Of a stretch of 22,297 bases of DNA, positions 1 through 7,777 are shown one piece after another. The stretch lies in assembly GCA_005883115.1 (NCBI GenBank), contig VAZQ01000004.1, positions 1 through 22,297 of the forward strand. The letters are read 5' to 3'. Below the pieces are notes generated by a model. The model saw nothing but the letters and a program-made list of their open reading frames with translations, made no database searches and was not told the origin of the DNA. The translations under genes were made by a program, and so were the position numbers. The stretch comes from Alphaproteobacteria bacterium (GTDB lineage: Bacteria; Pseudomonadota; Alphaproteobacteria; Rhizobiales; Xanthobacteraceae). Position 1 is the first letter of the stretch; each line of letters starts with the position of its first letter.

Positions 1-931
1 CGATTGCGCGGAGGTCCTCTAAGGCGCGTGCGACGGCAACGTCAAGCGGCGTGCCCGGGATGTCGCCGATTGTCGCCTTAAGCTTGCTGCCGTCGACGCT
101 GTGCGGCTCGTTCCAGAAGTAAGCGATTTCGGACAGTTCGCGGCAGAGGGGCACGATCGGCCGCAGCGCATGAATGAGCCACCACGTCATGCGTTTGTTC
201 TCGAGGCTGGCCTGCATCGCTCGGGTGATCGCCGCCGTCAATTCGCGGCCGGTGACCGCGTGGCCGGAAAAGCCGAAGCTCGCGAACGGTGGAAGTGCTT
301 CGCGAACGCTGGCAAGGCGCAAGAGCGCGGACGCGAAATCCGGCAGATAGGCCCATTCGTGCGTCACCTCGAGCGGTCCGGGATAGGTAATGCGACGTCG
401 GCCGATCTCCTTGACGAGCACGAGATCGAACCACGACCCAGGCCCGCCGCCGTAAAAATCGCCGGCGCGCAGAATGATGGTGCGCACCCCGCGCTCGGCC
501 GCTTCCATCAAGCGATCTTCGATCGCCACTCGCAGCTGTCCCTTGCGAGATGATGGCCGCATAGGCGTATTCTCGTCGATCACCGGCGGCAGCGGCGAAC
601 CATAATTGTAGAGGTTACCCGGGAAAAGCAGCGTGGCGCCCGCGGTTTCTGCCGCGGCGACGGCGGAATAGGCGAGCGGCAGCGCCAGCCGTGCCCAATC
701 CGTATACGGCGGGTTGAGTGCGTGCAACACGACATCGACACCGCGCGCCGCTTTGCCGACCGCGGCGTGATCGAGCGCGTCGATCTCTACCACCGTGGTA
801 TGGGCGGGCGCGCGGGCTGCGCCGCCCGGACGCATCAAGCTGGTCACGATCCAGCCGGCATCGCGGAACGCCTCCGCCGCCTTGTGGCCCAGCCGACCGG
901 CGGCGCCGAGCACCAGGATACGCGCACTCAT
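1..931 (-). CDS. Atypical SDR / NAD-dependent epimerase-dehydratase family protein (3' end outside window)
   Basis: The minus-strand frame from the ATG at 931-929 stays open to the left edge, giving about 310 residues with no stop, so the C-terminus is missing. The N-terminus is a Rossmann fold with the dinucleotide-binding motif GAAGRLG at residues 9-15. A strand followed by NPPYTD (residues 73-78) and the segment FPGNLYNYG (103-111) are typical of extended and atypical SDRs that act on nucleotide sugars or related substrates. Where classical members carry YxxxK, this protein has RKGQLR (about 129-134), so the usual catalytic Tyr-Lys pair is not visible. That favours an atypical SDR whose chemistry cannot be inferred. 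The gene is divergent from the HIG1-type gene across a 176-bp gap. The family call is firm; the substrate is unknown. Confidence 0.8.
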   Translation of the reverse strand, partial: MSARILVLGAAGRLGHKAAEAFRDAGWIVTSLMRPGGAARAPAHTTVVEIDALDHAAVGKAARGVDVVLHALNPPYTDWARLALPLAYSAVAAAETAGATLLFPGNLYNYGSPLPPVIDENTPMRPSSRKGQLRVAIEDRLMEAAERGVRTIILRAGDFYGGGPGSWFDLVLVKEIGRRRITYPGPLEVTHEWAYLPDFASALLRLASVREALPPFASFGFSGHAVTGRELTAAITRAMQASLENKRMTWWLIHALRPIVPLCRELSEIAYFWNEPHSVDGSKLKATIGDIPGTPLDVAVARALEDLRAI

Positions 932-994
932 GATCGTCCACTGGCGAAAGGCATTCGTGGCGGCCCGGCGAGCAGTCGAGCAATCGTACGCGTC

Positions 995-1057
995 GCTCCG
1001 GTCATTTCAAAAGCCGCCGGTTTGATCATCCGACGAAGGATTAATGACGGCCGGAGC
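995..1057. repeat. Imperfect inverted repeat in the divergent intergenic region
   Basis: GCTCCGG plus TCATT (995-1006) is mirrored by AATGA (1043-1047) and CCGGAGC (1051-1057). This gives 12 paired positions interrupted by three extra bases (CGG, 1048-1050) in the right arm, with a loop of about 36 bases. It lies between two divergent genes, so it could be an operator or a transcript hairpin. The function is inferred and unproven. Confidence 0.4.
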
Positions 1058-1107
1058 TGCAAGTCCGGTGATGGTCTCACCATATTGGGGATGATAAGAA
1101 GTTGCCG

Positions 1108-1302
1108 ATGAGCGAATTCTTGTTCTATGCCCTCGTGCCGATTGCGATCGGCGCCGTCGCCGTGGTGCTGCTGCTCGGATTGCACAACATGGCGCGCGGC
1201 GGCTCGCCCCACCGCTCGCAGAAGCTGATGCGCCTTCGCGTGCTGCTCCAATTCGTGGCGATCATCATCATTATGTTCACGATTTGGATAATCGGGAGAT
1301 AG
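1108..1302 (+). CDS. Twin-transmembrane-helix small protein (HIG1 domain type)
   Basis: A 64-residue membrane protein. Two hydrophobic helices (roughly residues 5-24 and 44-62) are separated by a short basic loop containing MARGGSPHRSQKLMRLR, the layout of bacterial twin-helix proteins related to the HIG1 (hypoxia-induced gene 1) family. Eukaryotic relatives (Rcf1/HIGD) associate with respiratory complexes; the bacterial role is not established. I chose the ATG at 1108, which has AAGAAG about 7 bases upstream, over the in-frame TTG at 1102. The gene lies 9 bp ahead of the adenosyltransferase start and is probably cotranscribed with it. The family call is good; the function is unknown. Confidence 0.85.
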   Translation: MSEFLFYALVPIAIGAVAVVLLLGLHNMARGGSPHRSQKLMRLRVLLQFVAIIIIMFTIWIIGR

Positions 1303-1311
1303 GGTGCTGCG

Positions 1312-1876
1312 ATGGTCGTTCTCAACAGGATCTATACGCGCACCGGCGACGATGGCACGACCGCGCTCGGCAGTGGTGCGCGCCGCAAGAAGTACGATTT
1401 GCGCGTCGACGCATACGGTACGCTCGACGAGGTCAATGCGGTGATCGGCATCGTGCGGCTCCACGTCGGCGAGGAGCCTGCGCTCGATGGCATGCTCGCG
1501 CGCATACAGAACGATCTGTTCGATATCGAGGCTGATCTCTGCCTTTCCGAGAAAGGTCCGGGCGGCGCGCGCATGACCGCCACCGACGCACAGGTGGACG
1601 CAGCGCATCGATGAGCTCAACGCCGATCTTGCGCCACTACGCTCCTTCATTCTGCCGGGTGGAAGCCCGGCTGCCGCGTATCTTCACCTTGCCCGCACGG
1701 TGTGCCGCCGTGCCGAGCGGATAATGGGCGAACTTAACGACAAAGCCGGCGAAGGCGTCACGCCGGCGGCGCTCAAATACGTCAACCGGCTCTCGGATTT
1801 CCTTTTCGTCGCGGGCAGGCACGCCAACGCCAAGGGCACATCCGACGTGCTGTGGCAACCCGGACAAAATCGGTGA
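1312..1876 (+). pseudogene. Cob(I)alamin adenosyltransferase, PduO type, with an internal frameshift
   Basis: PduO-type enzymes transfer the adenosyl group of ATP to cob(I)alamin to make coenzyme B12. The N-terminal half (frame of 1312) has the ATP-binding motif TRTGDDGTT at residues 9-17 and continues to IEADLC. It then runs into a TGA at 1612-1614. The remainder of the family sequence resumes at 1601 in the next frame: QRIDELNADLAPLRSF, then LPGG, the CRRAER helix and NRLSDFLFVAGRHAN, ending in TGA at 1874-1876. Relatives have about three more residues at the junction (an xRLE segment), so a small deletion with a net +1 reading shift near 1595-1601 fits better than a simple insertion. Everything else looks well preserved, so this is either a recent mutation or a sequence error. 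The next gene's ribosome-binding site follows directly. Confidence 0.85.
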
Positions 1877-1889
1877 TCGGAGACCTTGC

Positions 1890-2636
1890 ATGGTCGTGCC
1901 GATCTACGACGACAATCCATTCAGCCCGCCGGTGAAGCCGGTGGTCACCTGGGGCCTGATCGCGGTCAATCTCGCGATCTTGCTCTACGAGATGGGAGCG
2001 AGCCAGCTCGCGCTCGATCGCATCATCGATTCCTTCAGTCTTACGCCCGCGGCCTTCATCGGCGACATCGGCGCGCGAGGATGGGTACCGGCTTTCCTCA
2101 CCATCATCACGTACCAGTTCTTCCACGCGGATCTCACGCACGTCGTGGGCAACATGATCTTCCTGTGGGTGTTCGGCGACGATGTCGAACGGGTCCTCGG
2201 CCGTGGGCGCTATCTCGCATTCTATTTGCTCTGCGGCGTCATTGGCGGCCTCGTCTTCGTGGCCAATGATCCGCATTCCACCATCGAGCTGATCGGCGCG
2301 TCGGGCGCGGTGGCAGGTGTGGTGGTCGGCTATGTCATGCTGCGGCCCTGTGCCAAGATCACGGTACTGCTCGGCATCATCCCGCTGCGGATCAGCGCCT
2401 ATTGGGTCGTGGGCCTGTTCGTCATCAGTCAATTGTGGAATCTGGGCGCGTCATCCAAGAGCGAAGTTGCCTATTGGTGCCATTTCGGCGGCATGTTGGG
2501 CGGGGCTCTCCTCTTTCCGCTCCTGAAGCCACGGGGGGTGAGGCTGTTCCAGTGCCTGCAGCCCGTGCCGGACACCGTGGTGCAGATCGGTCCCCAGCGT
2601 GCCGGGCCTGCGGCGAGGCTCAACGACCTCCGTTGA
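1890..2636 (+). CDS. Rhomboid family intramembrane serine protease
   Basis: A 248-residue polytopic membrane protein with about six hydrophobic segments. Rhomboids cleave transmembrane substrates inside the bilayer with a Ser-His dyad. The elements needed are present: HVVGN (His84 and Asn88) in an early helix, the catalytic GASGA motif (Ser138) in a middle helix, and His198 in CHFGG near the end of the core. The protein should therefore be active. The substrate is unknown. The ATG at 1890 is preceded by GGAG at 1879-1882. The C-terminal 40 residues are a soluble cytoplasmic-looking tail. The gene starts 13 bp after the adenosyltransferase remnant, which suggests one transcript with it and the HIG1-type gene. 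Confidence 0.93.
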   Translation: MVVPIYDDNPFSPPVKPVVTWGLIAVNLAILLYEMGASQLALDRIIDSFSLTPAAFIGDIGARGWVPAFLTIITYQFFHADLTHVVGNMIFLWVFGDDVERVLGRGRYLAFYLLCGVIGGLVFVANDPHSTIELIGASGAVAGVVVGYVMLRPCAKITVLLGIIPLRISAYWVVGLFVISQLWNLGASSKSEVAYWCHFGGMLGGALLFPLLKPRGVRLFQCLQPVPDTVVQIGPQRAGPAARLNDLR

Positions 2637-2660
2637 CACTACAAGGTAGCGGCCATTAGG
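2633..2660 (+). promoter_or_regulatory. Possible sigma-70-type promoter for etfBA
   Basis: TTGACA at 2633-2638 overlaps the rhomboid stop codon. A weak -10-like ATTAGG lies 16 bases downstream (2655-2660), about 60 bases before the etfB start. The -35 is perfect but the -10 is poor, so this is only a candidate. Confidence 0.3.
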
Positions 2661-2719
2661 TTGCCGCCGTCTTTGCCGGGCGGCTGGAGCCGACGCTGTC
2701 GTCGCGAGAGCCAATTTCC

Positions 2720-3469
2720 ATGAAAATCCTGGTGCCCGTGAAACGGGTCGTCGACTTCAACGTCAAAATTCGTGTCAAGACCGACGGCAGCGGCGTTGAG
2801 CTGGCGAACGTGAAAATGTCCATGAATCCCTTCGACGAGATTGCCGTCGAGGAAGCACTCCGGCTCAAGGAAAAGGGACAGGCAACCGAAGTCGTCTGCG
2901 TGTCGATTGGCCCGCCGCAGGCCGCTGAAACCATCCGCACGGGGCTCGCGATGGGAGCCGACCGCGGCATCCTGGTGAAGACGGACAAGCCGCTCGAGCC
3001 GCTCGCTGTCGCCAAAATCCTCAAGGCAATCGTCGAGCAGGAGAAGCCGGGGCTGGTCATCATGGGCAAGCAGGCGATCGACGATGACTGCAATCAGACC
3101 GGCCAGATGCTGGCGGCGCTCACCGGTTGGCCGCAGGGCACCTTCGCGTCCAAACTGGTAATCGAGGGCGACGGCGTTTTGGTGACGCGCGAAGTCGACG
3201 GCGGCTTGCAAACAGTCAAGCTCAAGAGCCCAGCGATCGTGACGACCGATCTGCGCCTCAACGAGCCGCGTTATGCGAGCCTCCCCAACATCATGAAAGC
3301 CAAGAAAAAGCCGATCGACGAGAAGACGCCTGACGATTACGGAGTCGACATCGCGCCACGGCTCGATGTGCTCAAGACCACCGAGCCGGCAGGGCGGCAG
3401 GCGGGCGTCAAGGTGAAGACCGTGGGCGAGTTGGTCGAGAAGCTCAAGAATGAAATGGGGGTGATCTGA
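2720..3469 (+). CDS. etfB: Electron transfer flavoprotein beta subunit
   Basis: A 249-residue ETF beta subunit, the usual length. With EtfA it forms a soluble FAD/AMP heterodimer that takes electrons from acyl-CoA and other dehydrogenases and hands them to ETF:quinone oxidoreductase. The N-terminus MKILVPVKRVVD is typical of the family. The dehydrogenase recognition loop is the conserved NEPRYASLPNIMKAKKK at residues 181-197. The C-terminal helix VGELVEKLKNE, which wraps around EtfA in known structures, is also present. The sequence fits the housekeeping (group I) ETF better than nitrogen-fixation FixA. The ATG at 2720 is preceded by GAGAG at 2706-2710. The next gene is etfA after an 87-bp spacer. 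Confidence 0.96.
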   Translation: MKILVPVKRVVDFNVKIRVKTDGSGVELANVKMSMNPFDEIAVEEALRLKEKGQATEVVCVSIGPPQAAETIRTGLAMGADRGILVKTDKPLEPLAVAKILKAIVEQEKPGLVIMGKQAIDDDCNQTGQMLAALTGWPQGTFASKLVIEGDGVLVTREVDGGLQTVKLKSPAIVTTDLRLNEPRYASLPNIMKAKKKPIDEKTPDDYGVDIAPRLDVLKTTEPAGRQAGVKVKTVGELVEKLKNEMGVI

Positions 3470-3556
3470 TGTGCGCGCGGCGCTGCAACGGGCATGCACG
3501 GCCGCCGTCCGGCGATCATCGAACTTCCACGACCTTGCGCTCATGATCGCTCCGCC

Positions 3557-4513
3557 ATGACCACGCTCCTCCTTGCCGAGCACGACAACAAAACGCTCAA
3601 GGACGCGACCGCCAAGGCGCTGAGCGCGGCTAGGGCGCTCGGGGCGGACGTGCATGTACTGGTTGCCGGCAAGGACTGTCGCGCGGTCGCCGACGCCGCT
3701 GCCAAGCTCGACGGCGTGAACAAGGTTCTGCTCGCCGATGCCGCCGGTTACGAGCACATGCTGGCTGAGCCGACGGCGGCGCTCATCCACTCGTTGGCGC
3801 GCGATTACGATGCGATCGTCGCGCCGGCGACCACGACGGGCAAGAATATCATGCCGCGCGTTGCAGCTTTGCTCGACGTCATGCAGATTTCCGACATCGT
3901 CAAGGTGATCGCGCCGGACACGTTCGAGCGGTTGATCTATGCCGGCAACGCGGTGCAGACCGTGCGTTCGAAGGACAAGACCAAGGTGATCACGGTACGC
4001 ACTTCGACCTTTCAGGCGACCGGCGCGGGAAGTTCAGCGCCGATCGAGCAGGTGACCGAGCAGGTGGCAGCCGCCGCCGACCCCGGCCTCTCCACTTTCG
4101 TCGGCGAAGAACTATCCAAATCGGAGCGCCCCGAGCTCACTTCGGCGAAGATCATCATTTCGGGGGGGCGCGCCATGCAAAGTCGGGAAAACTTCACTAA
4201 ATATATCGAGCCGGTCGCCGATAAACTTGGGGCCGCCATCGGTGCCTCGCGGGCCGCGGTTGATGCCGGTTATGCCCCCAACGACTGGCAGGTCGGCCAG
4301 ACCGGCAAGGTCGTGGCACCGGAGCTTTACATCGCAGTCGGGATTTCCGGCGCGATCCAACATCTCGCCGGTATGAAGGATTCGAAGGTCATTGTGGCCA
4401 TCAACAAGGACGAAGAGGCGCCCATCTTCCAAGTGGCCGACGTTGGGCTCGTCGCCGATCTGTACCAAGCGCTTCCGGAATTGGCGGCGGAACTCGGCAA
4501 AATTGGACGTTAA
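3557..4513 (+). CDS. etfA: Electron transfer flavoprotein alpha subunit
   Basis: A 318-residue ETF alpha subunit, partner of EtfB. The N-terminal Rossmann-like domain begins MTTLLLAEHDNK. The C-terminal FAD-binding domain contains SGGRAMQSRENF (202-213), VGQTGK (246-251), the signature PELYIAVGISGAIQHLAG (255-272), and AINKD followed by PIFQVAD at 281-295. All FAD-contacting segments look intact. An upstream ATG at 3494 would add 21 residues (HGRRPAIIELP...) not seen in the family, so I place the start at the ATG at 3557, although no good Shine-Dalgarno sequence is visible there. Translation may depend on the leader context or on coupling to etfB. Confidence 0.95.
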   Translation: MTTLLLAEHDNKTLKDATAKALSAARALGADVHVLVAGKDCRAVADAAAKLDGVNKVLLADAAGYEHMLAEPTAALIHSLARDYDAIVAPATTTGKNIMPRVAALLDVMQISDIVKVIAPDTFERLIYAGNAVQTVRSKDKTKVITVRTSTFQATGAGSSAPIEQVTEQVAAAADPGLSTFVGEELSKSERPELTSAKIIISGGRAMQSRENFTKYIEPVADKLGAAIGASRAAVDAGYAPNDWQVGQTGKVVAPELYIAVGISGAIQHLAGMKDSKVIVAINKDEEAPIFQVADVGLVADLYQALPELAAELGKIGR

Positions 4514-4567
4514 GAAGAGTGCTAGGCGCGATTGGCCGCAGGCACTCGGTAGAGCAGGCGAAAGAGC

Positions 4568-5491
4568 ATGATTGAGGTCAAAGAGCGGCCGAAGTCCCGT
4601 TCCGGCAACCCGGCCATTCATATTCGCAAGATCGGCGTGATCGGCGCGGGGCAAATGGGCAGCGGCATCGCCCATGTCAGCGCGCTTTCCGGGTTTGACG
4701 TCAAGCTCAACGACCTCTCCGCCGACCGGATCAAGGCCGGGATCGCCACCATCAACGGCAACATGGCACGGCAGGTAAGTCGCAAGCGCATCACCGAAGA
4801 GGAGCGGCAGGCCGCGCTCAAGCGCATCACACCGGCCGAGACGTTCGAAGCCTTCGCCGATTGCGATCTCATCATCGAAGCGGCGACCGAGAAGGAGGAT
4901 ACCAAGCGCGCCATCTTCGCGAGTGTCTGCCCGGTACTCAAACCCGACGCAATCATCGGGACCAACACGTCGTCGATCTCGATCACGCGGCTCGCCTCCG
5001 CGACCGACCGGCCGGAGCGCTTCATCGGCATCCATTTCATGAATCCCGTGCCGCTGATGGAACTGGTCGAGCTCATCCGCGGGATTGCCACCGACGACGT
5101 TACCTTCGATACGACCAAACAGTACGTGGCCAAGCTCGGCAAGACGATCGCGATGGCGGAGGATTTTCCCGCTTTCATCGTCAATCGGATCTTGCTGCCG
5201 ATGATCAACGAGGCGATCTACACGCTCTATGAAGGCGTCGGCAACGTAGAGGCCATCGACACGGCCATGCGGCTCGGTGCCCACCATCCGATGGGGCCGC
5301 TCGAGCTTGCAGATTTCATCGGGCTCGACACCTGTCTCTCGGTCATGCAGGTCCTGCACGAAGGCTTGGCCGATTCCAAGTATCGCCCGTGTCCGCTCTT
5401 GGTGAAATATGTCGAAGCGGGTTGGCTCGGCCGCAAGACCCAGCGCGGCTTCTACGACTATCGCGGCGAAAAGCCCGTACCGACCCGTTGA
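4568..5491 (+). CDS. 3-hydroxybutyryl-CoA dehydrogenase
   Basis: A 307-residue NAD-dependent 3-hydroxyacyl-CoA dehydrogenase of the short (Hbd) type. It interconverts 3-hydroxybutyryl-CoA and acetoacetyl-CoA. The NAD-binding motif GAGQMGSG is at residues 26-33. The catalytic region has TNTSSIS (132-138), the family His in GIHFMNPVP (His156) and Asn206 in FIVNRILLP. The C-terminal domain runs through HHPMGPLELADFIGLD to RGFYDY. Typical members have about 292 residues; this one has roughly 17 extra polar residues at the N-terminus, and no in-frame ATG fits better. It follows etfA by 54 bp, consistent with a role in beta-oxidation or C4/polyhydroxybutyrate metabolism that feeds electrons to ETF-linked pathways. 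Confidence 0.93.
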   Translation: MIEVKERPKSRSGNPAIHIRKIGVIGAGQMGSGIAHVSALSGFDVKLNDLSADRIKAGIATINGNMARQVSRKRITEEERQAALKRITPAETFEAFADCDLIIEAATEKEDTKRAIFASVCPVLKPDAIIGTNTSSISITRLASATDRPERFIGIHFMNPVPLMELVELIRGIATDDVTFDTTKQYVAKLGKTIAMAEDFPAFIVNRILLPMINEAIYTLYEGVGNVEAIDTAMRLGAHHPMGPLELADFIGLDTCLSVMQVLHEGLADSKYRPCPLLVKYVEAGWLGRKTQRGFYDYRGEKPVPTR

Positions 5492-5601
5492 TCGTCTGCC
5501 AATTCCACCTATGCCGGCACCGGAGCGATCCCGTACGCGTGGTGAAGCATTGTTGGCGCACCTTCTACCCGCCCCCTTGTATTCTGGCGTAGGCAAATCA
5601 C

Positions 5602-6273
5602 TCAGTTTTGCGGGCGTTGCAGCGCCGCGGTCACGAGCTTCACCGCATCCTCGCTCGCCCATTCCGCCGGACCCGCAATGGTGCCGATCTCGCAGCCGGC
5701 CGGATCGACCAGAATCGTCGTCGGCATTCCGGCGGCGCGGCCAACCATCTTCAAGTCCTGAAAAACCTTGGCGCTAGTGTCGGCATAATAGGCGAGGCGC
5801 CCGGCCCCGACCTCCTTGAGCCAGGCACGGGGTTTAACGGCATCGCGGGTGTCGATATTGACCGCGACCACCTCGAAAGTCGGTCCGCCGAGTTTTCCCT
5901 CGAGCGCATCGAGCGCTGGCATCTCCTTGCGACAGGGCACGCACCAAGTGGCCCATAGGTTGAGCAGCACCGTGCGCCCGCGCCAGTCCGCGAGGTGGCG
6001 CTCTGTCCCTTTCCCATCGTGGAAGGCGAGATCCGGCAGGCGCAGCGACTGCTCGGCGATGGTGAATGCCGCCACTTCTCCGCGCGCGAGCGGCGCAACA
6101 TGTTGTGCTAGCTCCACCGCGCCAGCGCAGGCGGCGTCCGCCGCATTGCGCTTGAGCGCTCCGATCCCGTATACCGCGGCCAATACGACCGTGGCGCCGG
6201 ACATTGCGGCGACCACGATCGTGGCAAGCCGCCGCTTGGCGTGGGTTCGCGCTGCAGCTTCGGGCCCCGTCAT
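5602..6273 (-). CDS. TlpA-family membrane-anchored thiol:disulfide oxidoreductase
   Basis: A 223-residue thioredoxin-fold protein anchored by one N-terminal helix (residues 16-38) with the catalytic domain outside the cytoplasm. The redox site is WATWCVPC (Cys111 and Cys114), followed by the cis-proline segment AGMPTTILVD. TlpA proteins keep periplasmic cysteines reduced and are linked to cytochrome oxidase and cytochrome c maturation in rhizobia. Identity as the classical TlpA is likely from the anchor, the long spacer and the gene's place next to argH. I chose the ATG at 6273-6271, which has a GAGG upstream, over a longer frame to 6426 that would overlap argH. The gene is divergent from argH with 27 bp between starts, and convergent with hbd across 110 bp. 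Confidence 0.9.
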   Translation of the reverse strand: MTGPEAAARTHAKRRLATIVVAAMSGATVVLAAVYGIGALKRNAADAACAGAVELAQHVAPLARGEVAAFTIAEQSLRLPDLAFHDGKGTERHLADWRGRTVLLNLWATWCVPCRKEMPALDALEGKLGGPTFEVVAVNIDTRDAVKPRAWLKEVGAGRLAYYADTSAKVFQDLKMVGRAAGMPTTILVDPAGCEIGTIAGPAEWASEDAVKLVTAALQRPQN

Positions 6274-6300
6274 GATGGGCGAAACCTCGGTAAACGTGCC

Positions 6301-7689
6301 ATGAGCAATAAGATGTGGGGCGGGCGTTTCCGCACCAGCCCCGACGCGGTCATGGAGGACATCAATGCCTCCATCGATTTCGATCGACACCTCTTCCGCC
6401 AAGACATTGCCGCCAGCCAAGCCCATGCCGCGATGCTAGCCAAACAAGGCATCATCACGGCCGACGATGCCCGCAAGATTGCTCACGGTCTAGACACGAT
6501 CCTGTCAGAGATCGAGAGCGGCAGGTTCAAGTTCAAACGGGCGCTCGAAGACATCCATATGAATGTGGAGAGCCGGCTCGCCGAATTGATAGGGCCGGCG
6601 GCTGGCCGGTTGCACACCGCGCGATCACGAAACGATCAGGTCGCAACCGATTTGCGGTTATGGGTCAGGGCGACGATCGATTCGGTGGATCAGGCGCTCG
6701 CCGGCTATCAGCGCGCGCTCGCCGAGAAGGCGCTCGAGCACGCGGCAACAGTGATGCCCGGCTTCACCCACTTGCAGGTCGCGCAGCCCGTGACCTTGGG
6801 TCACCATCTCCTGGCCTATGTGGAAATGGCCGCGCGCGACCGCGGCCGGTTCGCCGACGCGCGCAAGCGCGGGAATTTTTCTCCGCTCGGGGCCGCAGCG
6901 CTCGCCGGCACTGCCTTTCCGCTCGACCGCGCCATGACCGCAAAGGCGCTCGGCTTCCAGGCGCCCATGGCCAATTCGCTCGACGCGGTCTCCGACCGCG
7001 ATTTCGTACTCGAGGCGCTCGCCGCGGCGGCAATCACCGCGGTGCACCTGTCCCGCTTTGCCGAGGAGATCGTCATCTGGTGCTCCCCCATCGTCGGGTT
7101 CATCTCGCTATCGGACCGCTTCACCACCGGCTCATCGATTATGCCGCAGAAGCGCAACCCCGATGCCGCCGAGCTTGTGCGGGCCAAGAGCGGCCGCATT
7201 GTCGGTGCGCTCGAGGCGCTGCTCATCGTTTTGAAAGGCTTGCCGCTCGCCTATCAAAAGGACCTGCAGGAGGACAAGGAAGGCGTGATGGACGCCTTCT
7301 CCGCTCTGACGTTGTCGATTGCGGCGATGGCCGGCATGGTTCGCGATATGACGGCTGACGTCGCGCGCATGCGCCAAGCTGCCGGGACCGGTTATTCGAC
7401 CGCGACCGACCTCGCCGATTGGCTGGTGCGCACGCACAAGCTACCGTTCCGCGAGGCGCATCACGTCACGGCGCGCATCGTCGCCAAGGCGGCGAGCGAG
7501 AATGTTCCGCTCGATCAAATGCCGCTCGCTGCCATGCAGGCGATGGAGAAACGGATCACCAAGGACGCGTTGGCCGTGCTTAGCGTCGATGCTTCGGTAA
7601 GGAGCCGCGCTAGCTATGGAGGCACCGCCCCGAAGAACGTGCGCCGGGAGGCGAACAGGTGGCTTAAGACCTTGGCAAAAGGGCAATGA
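6301..7689 (+). CDS. argH: Argininosuccinate lyase
   Basis: A 462-residue homotetrameric lyase of the fumarase/aspartase superfamily, normal length. It splits argininosuccinate into arginine and fumarate, the last step of arginine synthesis. The start MSNKMWGGRF is the family N-terminus, so the ATG at 6301 is right even though the frame is open further upstream. Substrate-binding segments HTARSRNDQ (105-113) and THLQVAQP (156-163) are present, and the superfamily signature TGSSIMPQKRNPD covers residues 276-288 including the catalytic serine loop. No strong Shine-Dalgarno sequence precedes the start, and its promoter must lie within or very near the start of the divergent tlpA. Confidence 0.97.
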   Translation: MSNKMWGGRFRTSPDAVMEDINASIDFDRHLFRQDIAASQAHAAMLAKQGIITADDARKIAHGLDTILSEIESGRFKFKRALEDIHMNVESRLAELIGPAAGRLHTARSRNDQVATDLRLWVRATIDSVDQALAGYQRALAEKALEHAATVMPGFTHLQVAQPVTLGHHLLAYVEMAARDRGRFADARKRGNFSPLGAAALAGTAFPLDRAMTAKALGFQAPMANSLDAVSDRDFVLEALAAAAITAVHLSRFAEEIVIWCSPIVGFISLSDRFTTGSSIMPQKRNPDAAELVRAKSGRIVGALEALLIVLKGLPLAYQKDLQEDKEGVMDAFSALTLSIAAMAGMVRDMTADVARMRQAAGTGYSTATDLADWLVRTHKLPFREAHHVTARIVAKAASENVPLDQMPLAAMQAMEKRITKDALAVLSVDASVRSRASYGGTAPKNVRREANRWLKTLAKGQ

Positions 7690-7777
7690 TAAACTCCACA
7701 CTCGTGGCGGCGTTTGGCCATGCTGTCGCCTCGCGCGTGCGATCTGCTATGGTGCCCTCGATCGAGGAGTGGCTGAA

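Noticed and set aside
2639..3790. Minus-strand open frame (383 codons) across etfB and the etfB-etfA spacer
   Set aside because: It is antisense to etfB, with shadow-type composition and no motif.
4112..5662. Long open frame on the minus strand (516 codons) opposite etfA and the hydroxybutyryl-CoA dehydrogenase gene
   Set aside because: Composition is Arg/Gly/His/Asp-rich with no domain, and it mirrors two clearly conserved genes. This is the usual antisense openness of high-GC coding DNA.
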